A DNA stretch of 64,000 bases from an uncultured Lachnospiraceae bacterium (GCA_900548905.1 URMK01000021.1:35317-99316), one strand, 5' to 3'. Numbered from the stretch's first letter, positions 15,661-24,409 are shown. Notes: generated by a model from the sequence alone, not told the origin. Made by a program: numbers and translations.

Positions 15661-16234
15661 GTGAATACAATAAAACATAGGGGCACGGTACGGCTGGAAA
15701 CCGGCCGGCTGATTCTGCGGCGGTTTACAGAGGACGATTTGGTACCGGTGTTTCAGAACTGCTGGAGTGATAATGAGGTGTGGAAATGGACAAATTATAA
15801 ACCCATGCATTGCATAGAGGATGTATTAACTTCAGCGAATATGTTTACAAAGGAATGGCTGGAGGCCTATGACCGGCCCGGCCGCTACAGCTGGGCGATC
15901 CAGTGTAAGGAATCCGGCGAGGTAATCGGAAGGTTATTTGGAATGCACCCGGATGATGATATCAGCCAGGTGGAGTTGGCATATGAACTGGGACGTAGAT
16001 GGTGGAATCAGGGGGATAATGACCGAAGCTGTAAAAGCCGGGATTGATTTTTTCTTCCGTGAAGTGGGCTTTAACCGAGTTCATTCATATCATGCGGATA
16101 AAAACCCGGCCTCCGGCAGAGTGATGCAAAAGAGCGGAATGAAATATGAGGCCACGCTGCGTCAGGCCTGTCTGTGCAACAACGGACTTTTTGATAAGGT
16201 GTGCTATTCGATTCTTGCGGAGGAATCTACATGA
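15661..16234 (+). pseudogene. GNAT N-acetyltransferase, frameshifted
   Basis: Frame one starts at the GTG at 15661 (MNTIKHRGTVRLETGRLILR) and covers the N-terminal GNAT strands up to ELGRRWWNQG. Then it shifts: the rest of the family (IMTEAVKAGIDFFFREVGFN, VHSYHADKNPASGRVMQKSG) is in the next frame and ends at 16234. The switch is at a run of five G (AATCAGGGGGATAATG); one G fewer would give a normal protein of about 190 residues of the RimJ/RimL type. It may be a sequencing error, a real pseudogene or slippage. Confidence 0.8.
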
Positions 16235-16722
16235 AACGGAATGAATTATTGGAAAACATCGCTCCCTGTTCCCTGATGTGCTATACCTGCGGAGGTTATG
16301 AAAAGGGGGCCATTTGCCGGCTTTCCGGAGAATTGGCCGGTTATCTGGAGGGAATGTATGAATTTTATGAAACACACGCAGATCCGGATTACCGGGAACA
16401 CTTAGAACGGTTCCGGATATTTCAGGAGGAGCTTTTCAAGCTGGGCGAAGCCAAATGCGGGGGCTGCCGAAGCGGCATCCATAACGGCTGCAGTATCCGC
16501 GGCTGTTTCCTTTTGGAATGTGTGCAGTCACACGGTGTGGATTTCTGCGGGGAGTGCCCTGAATTTCCCTGTGATAAGGTACATAGTGTATTTGAGGAAG
16601 AGGTTTATGTACAGTGGCTGGAAGGAAACGAGAAGATAAGAGAATCCGGTGCGGATCAATTTTGGGAGGAACGCCGCCGTATGCCCCATTACAAAAAATA
16701 CAAGGATAAAAAAGAAGAGTAG
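16231..16722 (+). CDS. Cysteine-rich DUF3795-type protein
   Basis: 163 residues from the ATG at 16231 (GGAGG seven bases upstream), overlapping the GNAT stop as ATGA. Cys pairs suit metal binding: CSLMCYTCGG at the start, CGGCRSG near 80 and CGECPEFPCDKV near 110. CGxCxxFPC is the mark of DUF3795 proteins, which are small predicted metal-binding proteins of unknown role. The C-terminal quarter is charged. A second, shorter member lies at 45109. Confidence 0.8.
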   Translation: MKRNELLENIAPCSLMCYTCGGYEKGAICRLSGELAGYLEGMYEFYETHADPDYREHLERFRIFQEELFKLGEAKCGGCRSGIHNGCSIRGCFLLECVQSHGVDFCGECPEFPCDKVHSVFEEEVYVQWLEGNEKIRESGADQFWEERRRMPHYKKYKDKKEE

Positions 16723-16742
16723 CAGAAGCACAAAAAGGAGTG

Positions 16743-16761
16743 ACTGTTTGTAACAGTTCAG
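16743..16761. repeat. Palindromic repeat, short copy
   Basis: ACTGTT-TGT-AACAGT followed by TCAG, in the gap between the DUF3795 gene and the nuclease gene. It shares GTAACAGTTCAG with the other copies. Confidence 0.45.
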
Positions 16762-16801
16762 TAAACAAAGTAAAAATAAATCTGCGAGGGGTAATATTGC
16801 C

Positions 16802-18106
16802 ATGTCCCGGAACAAGGATAACCTGTCTGCCAACGATGCATGGAAGGCACTCATTGAAAAATACCATATATTGGAACACGTGGAAGCGGAAGGCTGCTTT
16901 CCGATAAAAGCCAGCCAGATTAAGGAATTCCGGGAACCGCGGCTGATGGCCAAGTGGGACAGCACTGATGCCCTGCCGGAGGTGCTTCGCAAGAATAAGC
17001 TCAATATTCTTCCGGACAGCCGCAGCTCTTATGTAATAGGGGATTTTCTGCTTTACCGGGAGATACCGCCGCTGGATGAACCGGTTACAAAGATGGAGCA
17101 TGTGGAGCTTCCTGAATATGAATCCATTGATATTAATAATATCAGCTCGGAGGCCAATGCCATAAATGTATTGCTCCTTTCCGGCATATTAAATGATTTC
17201 CTGGGATCCGGCGAAAATGTCTCCACTTTTAACGGCAGGATGGGAACGGGAAGCTTTACCTTCGCGGTGGATACCTGCAGAGGGATCAAACAGCAGATAA
17301 GCGTCAATAACGCGCAGTGTGAAATTGACGGCGGATTTGAAAATGAAGATTCTGTAGTCATTATGGAAGCGAAAAATGTGATGCACGAGGATTTCCATGT
17401 AAGGCAGCTGTACTATCCCTACCGTCTGTGGAAGGACAAGGTGAAGAAACCTGTGCGGCTGGTTTTTTCCGTGTATTATAACCGGATATACCGTCTGTTC
17501 GAATACCGGTTTACATCGCCGGAGGATTATTCCTCTATTGAACTGGTAAGAACCAAGAATTATTCACTCCAGGATACCCGGATTTCCAGGGATGATTTAC
17601 TGGAGGTAAGAAAGCGTACGATAGTCCGGACGGACGATAATATGGACAATACAAAGATCCCCTTTATCCAGGCCAATTCCATGGACAGGATTATTTCCCT
17701 TTTGGAAAATCTGTATGAAAACCCTATGACGGGGCTTCAGATTGCGGAGCTTATGGATTTTGAACCCCGCCAGTCCGATTATTATTTCAATGCGGGAAGA
17801 TACCTCGGCCTGTTTGAAAAGCAGGAGGACGACAGACAGAAGGTGATCTCCCTTACGCCTGCAGGCGTGCGTGTTTTCCGGCTGAATTACAAGAAACGGC
17901 AGCTGAAGCTTGTGGAACTGATTCTCGAGCATGAAATATTCGGTACTTTTTTTGATTCCATGATGCTTACAGGACAGATGCCGGATAAAAACAGAATTAT
18001 CAGTGAAATGAGAAGGCTTCATGTGTGTAACGAAGGCCAGATCGTGCGCAGGGCCGGTTCTGTTTCCGGCTGGCTGAAATGGATCAATAATCTTACAAAA
18101 TTGTAA
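16802..18106 (+). CDS. Orphan type II restriction endonuclease-like protein (PD-(D/E)xK)
   Basis: 434 residues. The nuclease core is at about 165-215: CEIDGGFE (Asp176) and VIMEAKN (Glu189, Lys191), the D-x12-ExK pattern of PD-(D/E)xK nucleases, preceded by conserved Glu/Asn helices. Residues 300-385 form a winged-helix-like C-terminal part (MTGLQIAELMDFEPRQSDYY, VISLTPAGVRVFRL), which could read DNA. No methyltransferase occurs anywhere in the window, so it is either an orphan, a modification-dependent enzyme, or a solitary nuclease kept for another use. The ribosome site GAGGGG is moderate. Confidence 0.7.
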   Translation: MSRNKDNLSANDAWKALIEKYHILEHVEAEGCFPIKASQIKEFREPRLMAKWDSTDALPEVLRKNKLNILPDSRSSYVIGDFLLYREIPPLDEPVTKMEHVELPEYESIDINNISSEANAINVLLLSGILNDFLGSGENVSTFNGRMGTGSFTFAVDTCRGIKQQISVNNAQCEIDGGFENEDSVVIMEAKNVMHEDFHVRQLYYPYRLWKDKVKKPVRLVFSVYYNRIYRLFEYRFTSPEDYSSIELVRTKNYSLQDTRISRDDLLEVRKRTIVRTDDNMDNTKIPFIQANSMDRIISLLENLYENPMTGLQIAELMDFEPRQSDYYFNAGRYLGLFEKQEDDRQKVISLTPAGVRVFRLNYKKRQLKLVELILEHEIFGTFFDSMMLTGQMPDKNRIISEMRRLHVCNEGQIVRRAGSVSGWLKWINNLTKL

Positions 18107-18207
18107 ATACAAAGTCATGAGAGAAGAGAAGGAGATCGGAAGCCATGAGTGAATTTATGATTTCCGTAAAATAGGCGGTATGCAGGTCACGGAGGAAGGA
18201 AAGAAAG

Positions 18208-18657
18208 ATGAAAAAAGCAAATCTGATTGTTGTGCTTGATAAAGAAAGCAAACATGTCCTTTTATGCAGGAGAAAAAAGAATCCGTACAAGGGCCTTCTT
18301 AATTTCGTGGGCGGAAAGCTGGAGGAAGGAGAGGACAGCTTTACTGCCGCATACAGGGAACTGAGGGAAGAAACGGGGATAACACAGGGGGATATCTGCC
18401 TGACCTATCTGATGGATCTGACCTATTTTACATGGGATCTGAAGCTGGAAGTCTTTTTCGGATGGCTGAACAGGGATCTGGAGGTTATAGAAGAGGAAAA
18501 CGAGCTTCTTTGGTCAGACAGGGAACAGAATTACTTTGATATGACCTGTTATGCGGGGGAAGGCAATATGGGACATATCATGGAGCAGATCAGACAGTAT
18601 GAGGAGGAACAGGCATCCGGCCACACGCGTGGCGGTTTACTTGGCCGGATGCGGTAA
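18208..18657 (+). CDS. Nudix hydrolase (MutT/8-oxo-dGTP diphosphatase-like)
   Basis: 149 residues with GGAGGAAGGAAAG before the ATG. A full Nudix box is present: GGKLEEGEDSFTAAYRELRE followed by ETGI (residues 35-58). The N-terminus MKKANLIVVLDKESKHVLLC is typical of MutT-type enzymes that hydrolyse modified nucleotides; WDLKLEVFFGW follows. It is a single-domain housekeeping or stress enzyme; the exact substrate cannot be read. Confidence 0.85.
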   Translation: MKKANLIVVLDKESKHVLLCRRKKNPYKGLLNFVGGKLEEGEDSFTAAYRELREETGITQGDICLTYLMDLTYFTWDLKLEVFFGWLNRDLEVIEEENELLWSDREQNYFDMTCYAGEGNMGHIMEQIRQYEEEQASGHTRGGLLGRMR

Positions 18658-18683
18658 CAGTTCGGACTCGTCTGAACTGTTAT
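18654..18683. repeat. Palindromic intergenic repeat (GTAACAGTTC family)
   Basis: GTAACAGTTCGGAC-TC-GTCTGAACTGTTAT overlaps the stop of the Nudix gene and separates it from the convergent oxidase gene. It is the best copy of this repeat and may act as a bidirectional transcript end. Confidence 0.65.
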
Positions 18684-18731
18684 AAGAAAACGCCTGTCTT
18701 GTATTACGGAACCTGTTTGGGTATTGCGTTC

Positions 18732-19685
18732 CTATACGCTATAGGGAAGCTTGGGGAAATGCGTATGTATTTCCGGAACATGGGGATTGGTATCCGTGTA
18801 ATTAACGGTGGTAAACATGCCTCCCAGCGTGGGAACGCCATTATTGGTAACATGATGGGGCATATGGCAGTGCATCGGCCAGACGCCGGGATTGTCGGCG
18901 ATAAATTCAATGTCCCAGGTCTCTCCGGAAGCTACCAGAATGGTATTTTTGCAGATTTGGGCATTAGGAGAGATGGGAAAACCGTCCGCACCTGTAACCC
19001 GGAACTGATGGCCGTGCAGATGGATGGGATGATGGTGCATCTGGATATTGCCGAAACGTATCCGAACCAGATCGCCGCAGTCCACCTGCAGAGGGAGCGT
19101 CTGTGGATAGGCTTTTCCATTAATGGTAAAGAAATTGAACATCGGCTTTACAAAAGTCAGCGGATAGGTACCCGGGGTGAGATCCCCCCAGGGAAGTTCA
19201 TTTACGGCCCATTCCTGCAGGATACAGAGATAATCCTTATCCGGCCCGGGACACTGTGTACAGGGATTTTCCACAATCAGCCCGCCGAAGAGGCCGGCAT
19301 TATCCTGAATAGGGACTTCCACATGGGAGTGATACAAATAGGTACCAGGTGGATTCCGTATCGTAAAGGAGTAGTCGAAATATTCCCCCGGATTGATGTA
19401 GGGAGAAGGCTCCAGAGGCGGTACGCCGTCCATAACGTTCGGAACCTCAAGCCCGTGCCAGTGGACACTGGTGCGGTGGGGAAGGTGATTGATGACCCGG
19501 AAGGTGACTTTATCTCCGGGATATACATGGATCGTGGGACCGGGCGTGGATCCGTTGTAGCCCCATGCTTTCACAACGATACCGTCAACCAGCTCCCACA
19601 GCACTTCCTCTGCCGTCAATTCAAAGAATTTTCTCCCGTTCACAAAAGTGCAGGGCAAATCCGATATGCCTGGTGTTATTACCAT
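18732..19685 (-). CDS. Two-domain multicopper oxidase
   Basis: 317 residues are read from the ATG at 19685 (AAGGA ten bases upstream); the frame stays open to 19790, but the extra part lacks a ribosome site. All copper-site motifs are present in order: SVHWHGLE (75-78), TYLYHSHVE (about 119-121), HHPIHLHGHQF (about 230) and MHCHMPHH (about 285), the last carrying the type 1 Cys. The usual axial Met ten residues after the Cys is not present. There is no signal peptide, so it is cytoplasmic or its export is not evident. The family oxidises phenols, metals or bilirubin with O2, which is odd for an anaerobe. A long antisense frame here is a shadow. Confidence 0.85.
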   Translation of the reverse strand: MVITPGISDLPCTFVNGRKFFELTAEEVLWELVDGIVVKAWGYNGSTPGPTIHVYPGDKVTFRVINHLPHRTSVHWHGLEVPNVMDGVPPLEPSPYINPGEYFDYSFTIRNPPGTYLYHSHVEVPIQDNAGLFGGLIVENPCTQCPGPDKDYLCILQEWAVNELPWGDLTPGTYPLTFVKPMFNFFTINGKAYPQTLPLQVDCGDLVRIRFGNIQMHHHPIHLHGHQFRVTGADGFPISPNAQICKNTILVASGETWDIEFIADNPGVWPMHCHMPHHVTNNGVPTLGGMFTTVNYTDTNPHVPEIHTHFPKLPYSV

Positions 19686-20153
19686 AAATACTTCATCCTT
19701 ACAGTTAGGTGTTGCTACAATATATTTTATATTCCGCAAAATATGACTTAAGAAAAGGTACATCCTGCAGAAAGCAGTTTTTACATTCACCCTAACAGAT
19801 GATCAAGGAATGTAATATATTCGGTAAGAAAAACGGCAAGTTCATCGTCCAGGCTTTCCTATGAAAATTCAAGAATTCTTTTTATTTCGCATGAGACAAT
19901 GGGATTTTGTATTTATGAATTATCATCATGAAACCAGACAGGGTACCTGTTTATTACAGAAATAAGCAGGGGGAAGGCAGGAAAATCATTCTATGGTACA
20001 ATGTTTAAGAAACCATGATGTATTGCGGTATTGGTAATTGCATTCAAGCTGTGTATTGTACTTGTTAAACTGTGTATATTAATCATTTTGTTTAACGGCC
20101 GGATGTTATGAGCAAGGAAATGGGATAGGGTTAGGGAAAGGGAAAACAGAAAT
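19686..20153. other. Gene-free stretch upstream of the oxidase and kinase
   Basis: No coding frame with a ribosome site was seen in these 468 bases. It is AT-rich and should contain the divergent promoters of the oxidase (leftward) and the kinase (rightward). No clear operator or structured RNA was recognised. Confidence 0.4.
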
Positions 20154-21077
20154 ATGGCAAAGGAAAACGATAATAATTTAGAAAAGAAGGCAATATCCGA
20201 AAATATATTAAAAGGCTGGGGCATAACCGGAGAAGCAGAACAGATTTATAATACGACCTGGCGTATAGAAGACAAATACATTCTGAAACGTTATGAGGAT
20301 CTGGAAACACTGAAGAAAAACGGAGAAATCCTTACCGTCCTTTATGAAATGGGAATTCCTGCTGCGCAGGTTATCCCGGCAAAATCCGGGGAGTTTTATG
20401 TGTGCCGGGACGGCCGGTATTATATGCTGACCAAAAAGCTGCCTGGAAATAAGGAAACCGATATAAGGCAGGAAGGTATGGCGGTGAAAATGGGGGAAAT
20501 CCTGGGCCGTTTGCACCTGGCCTTTCAAAAGTGCGGGGATCGTCTGGAGTTTTGTGACAACAGCCTCCTGGATGAAATGAACGGCTGGGTTGCCGAGAGT
20601 CTGTTACGGGAAAAGTGGCTGGAGGAGGGGAGCTTCCGCAGGGCCGTCAGCCATTTACAGGAGGGGTATGAAGCATTGCCCAGGCAGTTGATACACAGAG
20701 ATGTTCATTTCGGTAATTTTTTATTTGATCAGGGAGAATTTTCCGGATATATTGATTTTGACCTGAGTCAGAAAAACATCCGTATTTTCGATATCTGCTA
20801 TTTTCTCACCGGTCTGTTGTCTTCGCAAATTGACAGCGGCGTGAACACGGACGAATGGTTTCGGATTGTGCGGGAGGTGGCAGCAGGTTATGAGAGGCAT
20901 ATCCCTTTGCTGCCGGAAGAAAAAAGAGCCATACCTTATGTAATGGAAAATATTGAACTGCTTTTTGCCGCTTTTTTCAGCCGGCCGGAACAAGCGGTTT
21001 ACAGGGAAAGTGCACTTAAGCTGTTTGATTTTGTGAGCAGACATGAAACACGGCTTCATAAGCTGTTGGAAGAGTAA
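20154..21077 (+). CDS. CotS/APH-family phosphotransferase
   Basis: 307 residues; weak ribosome site. The kinase motifs are LIHRDVHFGNFLFD (about 180-193) and YIDFDLSQKN (about 199-208), and ILKRYEDLETLKKNGEIL carries the ATP-binding Lys. CotS-type and homoserine-kinase-like proteins have this layout. The substrate is unknown; spore-coat CotS members and aminoglycoside or choline kinases are alternatives. It is a paralogue of the kinase half at 14158. Confidence 0.75.
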   Translation: MAKENDNNLEKKAISENILKGWGITGEAEQIYNTTWRIEDKYILKRYEDLETLKKNGEILTVLYEMGIPAAQVIPAKSGEFYVCRDGRYYMLTKKLPGNKETDIRQEGMAVKMGEILGRLHLAFQKCGDRLEFCDNSLLDEMNGWVAESLLREKWLEEGSFRRAVSHLQEGYEALPRQLIHRDVHFGNFLFDQGEFSGYIDFDLSQKNIRIFDICYFLTGLLSSQIDSGVNTDEWFRIVREVAAGYERHIPLLPEEKRAIPYVMENIELLFAAFFSRPEQAVYRESALKLFDFVSRHETRLHKLLEE

Positions 21078-21245
21078 ATGATGAGGAGAAGGGGATGCCG
21101 GGATTCGGAGATTTGCCCCTCTTTCTGCCTGTTCCGAAACGATTGATGAATCCTATCGGATATGGCGGGAGCTGGTGGAAGAATTGCAGGAAATTGTGAA
21201 GACTGAAGATAGTGCAGGTTACGGCGTGTCAAGAAAGGAGGAACT

Positions 21246-22268
21246 ATGAAATTAAGCAATTCTTCTTTTTTAAGAGCAAAAGAATTTATATATAATCATG
21301 GAAGAAAAATTGATATAGCATGGTTTGAGTATCACTTCATTCACCATTCCACGGAAGTGTTTATGAAGATCTTGGAAGGGTACCAATATGAAAATGGAGG
21401 ATTTGGGGGACTTGTTACAGAATTTGAATATGCAGGTCCCTGTTTAAAAAGTACGGAACATGCTTTTCGTTATATATTTGGTTTAAAAGAAAGGCCAGAT
21501 GCAGGAAATCCGACCATACAGAAAATGATGAAATATATTTTGGAAAGATATCAGCCAGAACTAGGTTGCTGGGGAAATTTACTTGTACCTGAGGTAAATG
21601 AAGCGCTACACGTCTGGTGGTGGGAATATAAGAATATAGAAATTTATTATAAAGATTTTGATAGTCAGGTTAAATGCTATAATCCGAATGGACAGGCGGC
21701 ATTAGCAGCATTTGTGGCATTATACAGTGAACTGATCTCTCAAAAAAAATATAAGGAAATAATATCTTGTCCTGTGGAGAAAGTGATCAGATATTTTGAT
21801 AAAGAATCTCCTTTCTACTGTGAGGTGTCTTCGGATCCCTCCTATGAAGCTGACTACATGGTGCCGTATAACATCAAATGTTATCAGCAATTCATAAACT
21901 GTTTACAAGCAGATAGTAACATTTACAGGGACGATGCTTTAGTAGAAAGGTTAAAGCAAATTGTAAGCAGGGAACCGACAGCATGTATGGAATTAGAAGA
22001 AACTGACTGGGCAGATGGATATCATGAGACACCATGTGACATAGTAACGGATCCTGACAGTTTTTTGTATCCATTTGTTAAGAAGGAAGTAGATGGGGCA
22101 CTGGATTATTTAATCCGCCGCCAAGATAAGGATGGGGGCTGGCACTTGACTTATCAATTCGGAGAACAAGATGAATTCCGTAAATTAGAAAGACAATACG
22201 AAGCCAATATGACGGTTTTGTATCTGGCAGAACTAAAAAACTTCCACAGAATTGACATAGATGTATGA
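21246..22268 (+). CDS. Predicted alpha/alpha toroid protein, unknown function
   Basis: 340 residues with AAAGGAGG before the ATG at 21246. The gene is clearly more AT-rich than its neighbours. Glycine-aromatic repeats (YENGGFGGLV near 48, ELGCWGNLLV near 105, DKDGGWHLTYQFG near 302) and a conserved-looking WADGYHETP resemble squalene-cyclase or prenyltransferase-like toroids, but the cyclase DXDD motif is absent. The preceding 170 bases hold an open 50-codon tail (SYRIWRELVEELQEI) without a start, which may be the remnant of another gene. It is probably a transferred gene. No firm function. Confidence 0.55.
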   Translation: MKLSNSSFLRAKEFIYNHGRKIDIAWFEYHFIHHSTEVFMKILEGYQYENGGFGGLVTEFEYAGPCLKSTEHAFRYIFGLKERPDAGNPTIQKMMKYILERYQPELGCWGNLLVPEVNEALHVWWWEYKNIEIYYKDFDSQVKCYNPNGQAALAAFVALYSELISQKKYKEIISCPVEKVIRYFDKESPFYCEVSSDPSYEADYMVPYNIKCYQQFINCLQADSNIYRDDALVERLKQIVSREPTACMELEETDWADGYHETPCDIVTDPDSFLYPFVKKEVDGALDYLIRRQDKDGGWHLTYQFGEQDEFRKLERQYEANMTVLYLAELKNFHRIDIDV

Positions 22269-22391
22269 GGCACCTTTATATAATAAAATTTTTTCTCTAG
22301 TAGGCGGAACGTTGGGAACATCATCTGGCTTAAGGGCACCCCTTATCCGTATACCCTGTTCCTGGAATTGCATTAAGATACCGGTGATCAA

Positions 22392-22433
22392 AGTAAACGC
22401 CTGTGCCGTTCTTATGCCGCACGGGCGTTTACT
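22392..22433. terminator. Hairpin between convergent genes
   Basis: AGTAAACGCC (22392-22401) pairs perfectly with GGCGTTTACT (22424-22433), with an inner GTGC/GCAC. It sits between the toroid-like gene and the convergent MerR gene and probably ends both transcripts, although no long T-run follows. Confidence 0.5.
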
Positions 22434-22516
22434 GCAATCATAACACCATTCTCTTTACGGCCATCCAGCCGGTCGTTTCCTTGTTTCTCTTTCGGCGTCT
22501 ACCAAAGCCCGGCCTT

Positions 22517-23407
22517 CTAGCCCTTTTTCATGACCAGATTGTAATTCGAATCATAGTACAGCCCCAGGTCATTGCAGATCCGGTCGTTAATCTGCATCAG
22601 TGCGTCATGATATTTTTTGTAGTCCGGGGACAGGCGGCTCATGTTAGGAATGAAAATATCGTTATACCCGCAGTCCTGCAGCCGTTTCATAAATCTGCGT
22701 TGGGAAAGGAAGGCAGGATGATATTTGAAGAAGAAACTGTTTTTCATCCGCACATTTTGTTTTGTTTTTTCCCGCAGCTTCCGGTATTCTTCCTCTGTGG
22801 GAGAGGAGAGCTGCCGTAGCTGCTCCTCCATCCGCGCTGCGGCCTGTTCCATGCCCGGTTTGGGGAGAAGGTACATCAGACAGCTGCTGATCCGCATGAA
22901 CAGTGGAATACGGATATTGACATTGTCCCAAAATGCGAGGATATTCTGATAAGCTTCCTGCTGTTCCGGGGTGGTGATGGTGATTTGCAGATAGGGCTGG
23001 AAATGGTTCATAAAAAAGTAACCGAAAAAGCCGGGCAGCATATCATGCATGGCATCGGCTATGCTGCGGTAATCCACTGCCTGATTCAGTGCATCCGCGT
23101 TTTTATCCGTCATAAATTGACGCAGGGCTTCCAGTTCTTTCTGATTTTCCAGGGAAAGGGCCTTTTTTTCTTCATAAATATGCTCCAGAAGCTGTGTGTC
23201 CGCTCCCGACAGCAGTGCGCGGATGGAGGATATGCCGATCCCCAGCTTCCTGTAGGCGGATATTTCTTTCAGGGTATTGATATCCTCCTCCGTATAATTT
23301 CTGTAACCATTCGTGTCCTTCCTGATATGGAGAAGTCCCTGCTCCTCGTAATATTTAACTGCCCGCTTGCTTAGTCCGGCCTGTTCAGCCGCCTCGTTGA
23401 TTTTCAT
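22517..23407 (-). CDS. MerR-family transcriptional regulator
   Basis: 296 residues start at 23407 with GGGAGG seven bases upstream. Residues 1-70 are a MerR winged helix (KINEAAEQAGLSKRAVKYYE, GYRNYTEEDINTLKEI). A dimerisation helix at 75-120 and a long C-terminal sensor domain of about 175 residues with several Met/Phe-rich stretches follow. No Cys pattern for metals is evident, so a small hydrophobic ligand is more likely. Its own promoter has the 19-base spacer typical of MerR-activated promoters. Confidence 0.85.
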   Translation of the reverse strand: MKINEAAEQAGLSKRAVKYYEEQGLLHIRKDTNGYRNYTEEDINTLKEISAYRKLGIGISSIRALLSGADTQLLEHIYEEKKALSLENQKELEALRQFMTDKNADALNQAVDYRSIADAMHDMLPGFFGYFFMNHFQPYLQITITTPEQQEAYQNILAFWDNVNIRIPLFMRISSCLMYLLPKPGMEQAAARMEEQLRQLSSPTEEEYRKLREKTKQNVRMKNSFFFKYHPAFLSQRRFMKRLQDCGYNDIFIPNMSRLSPDYKKYHDALMQINDRICNDLGLYYDSNYNLVMKKG

Positions 23408-23430
23408 AGCGAAGCCTCCCTTCTAAGAGG

Positions 23431-23461
23431 ATTGTAAACCAATACGCCGCGTACAGGTCAA
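23431..23461 (-). promoter_or_regulatory. MerR-type promoter with 19-base spacer
   Basis: Read leftward, TTGACC (23461-23456) and TACAAT (23436-23431) are separated by 19 bases, two more than normal, the hallmark of promoters that MerR proteins twist into shape. It lies just upstream of the MerR gene, so autoregulation is likely. Confidence 0.65.
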
Positions 23462-23537
23462 GAGGAAAGTTATAGTAACCGTTAAAAATCAGAAAATACC
23501 TTGACGGCAGGAGGCAGCAGGCGTATTATATAGTAAA

Positions 23538-23552
23538 TGAATGATTCATTCA
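23538..23552. promoter_or_regulatory. TetR-family operator 1
   Basis: The palindrome TGAATGATTCATTCA lies just before the tetR start and overlaps its probable transcription start. The identical 15-mer recurs at 24283. Confidence 0.75.
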
Positions 23553-23564
23553 CTTGGAGGCGTT

Positions 23565-24233
23565 ATGGAAAACGAAAGAATAAAAGCGATACACGATGCG
23601 GCGGTCCGCCTGTTTCTGCAGCAGGGTTATGCACGGACGCAGATCAGCCATATTGCCAGGGAAGTGGGGGTTTCTGTGGGAACCATTTACCATGATTTTA
23701 CAGGGAAGCAGGAAATCATGCATTTTGTACTGAAAGGTACAATCACTCCCGGCTTTCTGGACAGGGAATTTGAAAGGCCGGTGACAGATGAACTGTTTCA
23801 GGGACTGGAAGACGAAATCATGGCTGTTTTCCGGAAATCGGCGGATGCTTTTTCCGGAAGGTTCAGAGAGGGCAGCGAAAACTATGATTTTGCTTCCCTC
23901 ATATCAGATGCTTTTGATATGCTGGCCCAATATGCGGTGGGATGTCTGTTTATTGAAAAGAACCAGTTTGATTTTCCGGCGCTTGCCCGGGATTACAGAG
24001 AATATCGGAAGCGTTTTTTTACTGCCATGACGGATTATCTTACCATATTTATGGAAAAAGGGATGATAAGGCCATTGGAAAACAAGGAGCTTACCACAGT
24101 GCTGATTGTGGAGCAGCTGGCGTGGTGGGCAATGGATATGCGGTATAACTCCTTTGAAGCGCATCCAATATCACTGGAGGATGCAAAAAATGTGTGCATG
24201 GATAACCTGATCCATGCGTATGTGCAAAGATAG
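23565..24233 (+). CDS. TetR-family transcriptional regulator
   Basis: 222 residues from the ATG at 23565 (GGAGG four bases upstream). The N-terminal helix-turn-helix is standard: AIHDAAVRLFLQQGYARTQI followed by HIAREVGVSVGTIYHDFTGK (residues 8-48). The ligand-binding half is helical. A 15-bp palindrome precedes its own gene and an identical one precedes the lipoprotein gene downstream, so it very likely represses both. A terminator separates the two genes. Confidence 0.88.
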   Translation: MENERIKAIHDAAVRLFLQQGYARTQISHIAREVGVSVGTIYHDFTGKQEIMHFVLKGTITPGFLDREFERPVTDELFQGLEDEIMAVFRKSADAFSGRFREGSENYDFASLISDAFDMLAQYAVGCLFIEKNQFDFPALARDYREYRKRFFTAMTDYLTIFMEKGMIRPLENKELTTVLIVEQLAWWAMDMRYNSFEAHPISLEDAKNVCMDNLIHAYVQR

Positions 24234-24243
24234 CTGAAATTAA

Positions 24244-24268
24244 CAGGGCAGGGTGCCCTTTTAATTTT
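24244..24268 (+). terminator. Terminator after tetR
   Basis: Stem AGGGCA/TGCCCT around GGG followed by TTTAATTTT, directly after the tetR stop. Confidence 0.65.
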
Positions 24269-24282
24269 ACTTCAAATATGAA

Positions 24283-24297
24283 TGAATGATTCATTCA
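24283..24297. promoter_or_regulatory. TetR-family operator 2
   Basis: An exact copy of TGAATGATTCATTCA 110-125 bases upstream of the lipoprotein gene, inside a longer run of ATGAATGA repeats. Confidence 0.75.
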
Positions 24298-24409
24298 ACA
24301 CATCTGGCCATATTCGGGCTTTCCGGGATCGCTATAAAAAGATTCGATTCATCTTCCCGGAAAGAAGCCAATACCAGATGAAGTGCTTTCAGCACGGATT
24401 GGAGAGGAA

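Noticed and set aside
18699..19751. A 350-codon plus-strand frame opposite the multicopper oxidase
   Set aside because: The minus strand carries all copper-site motifs; the plus frame has no motif and lies antisense to it.
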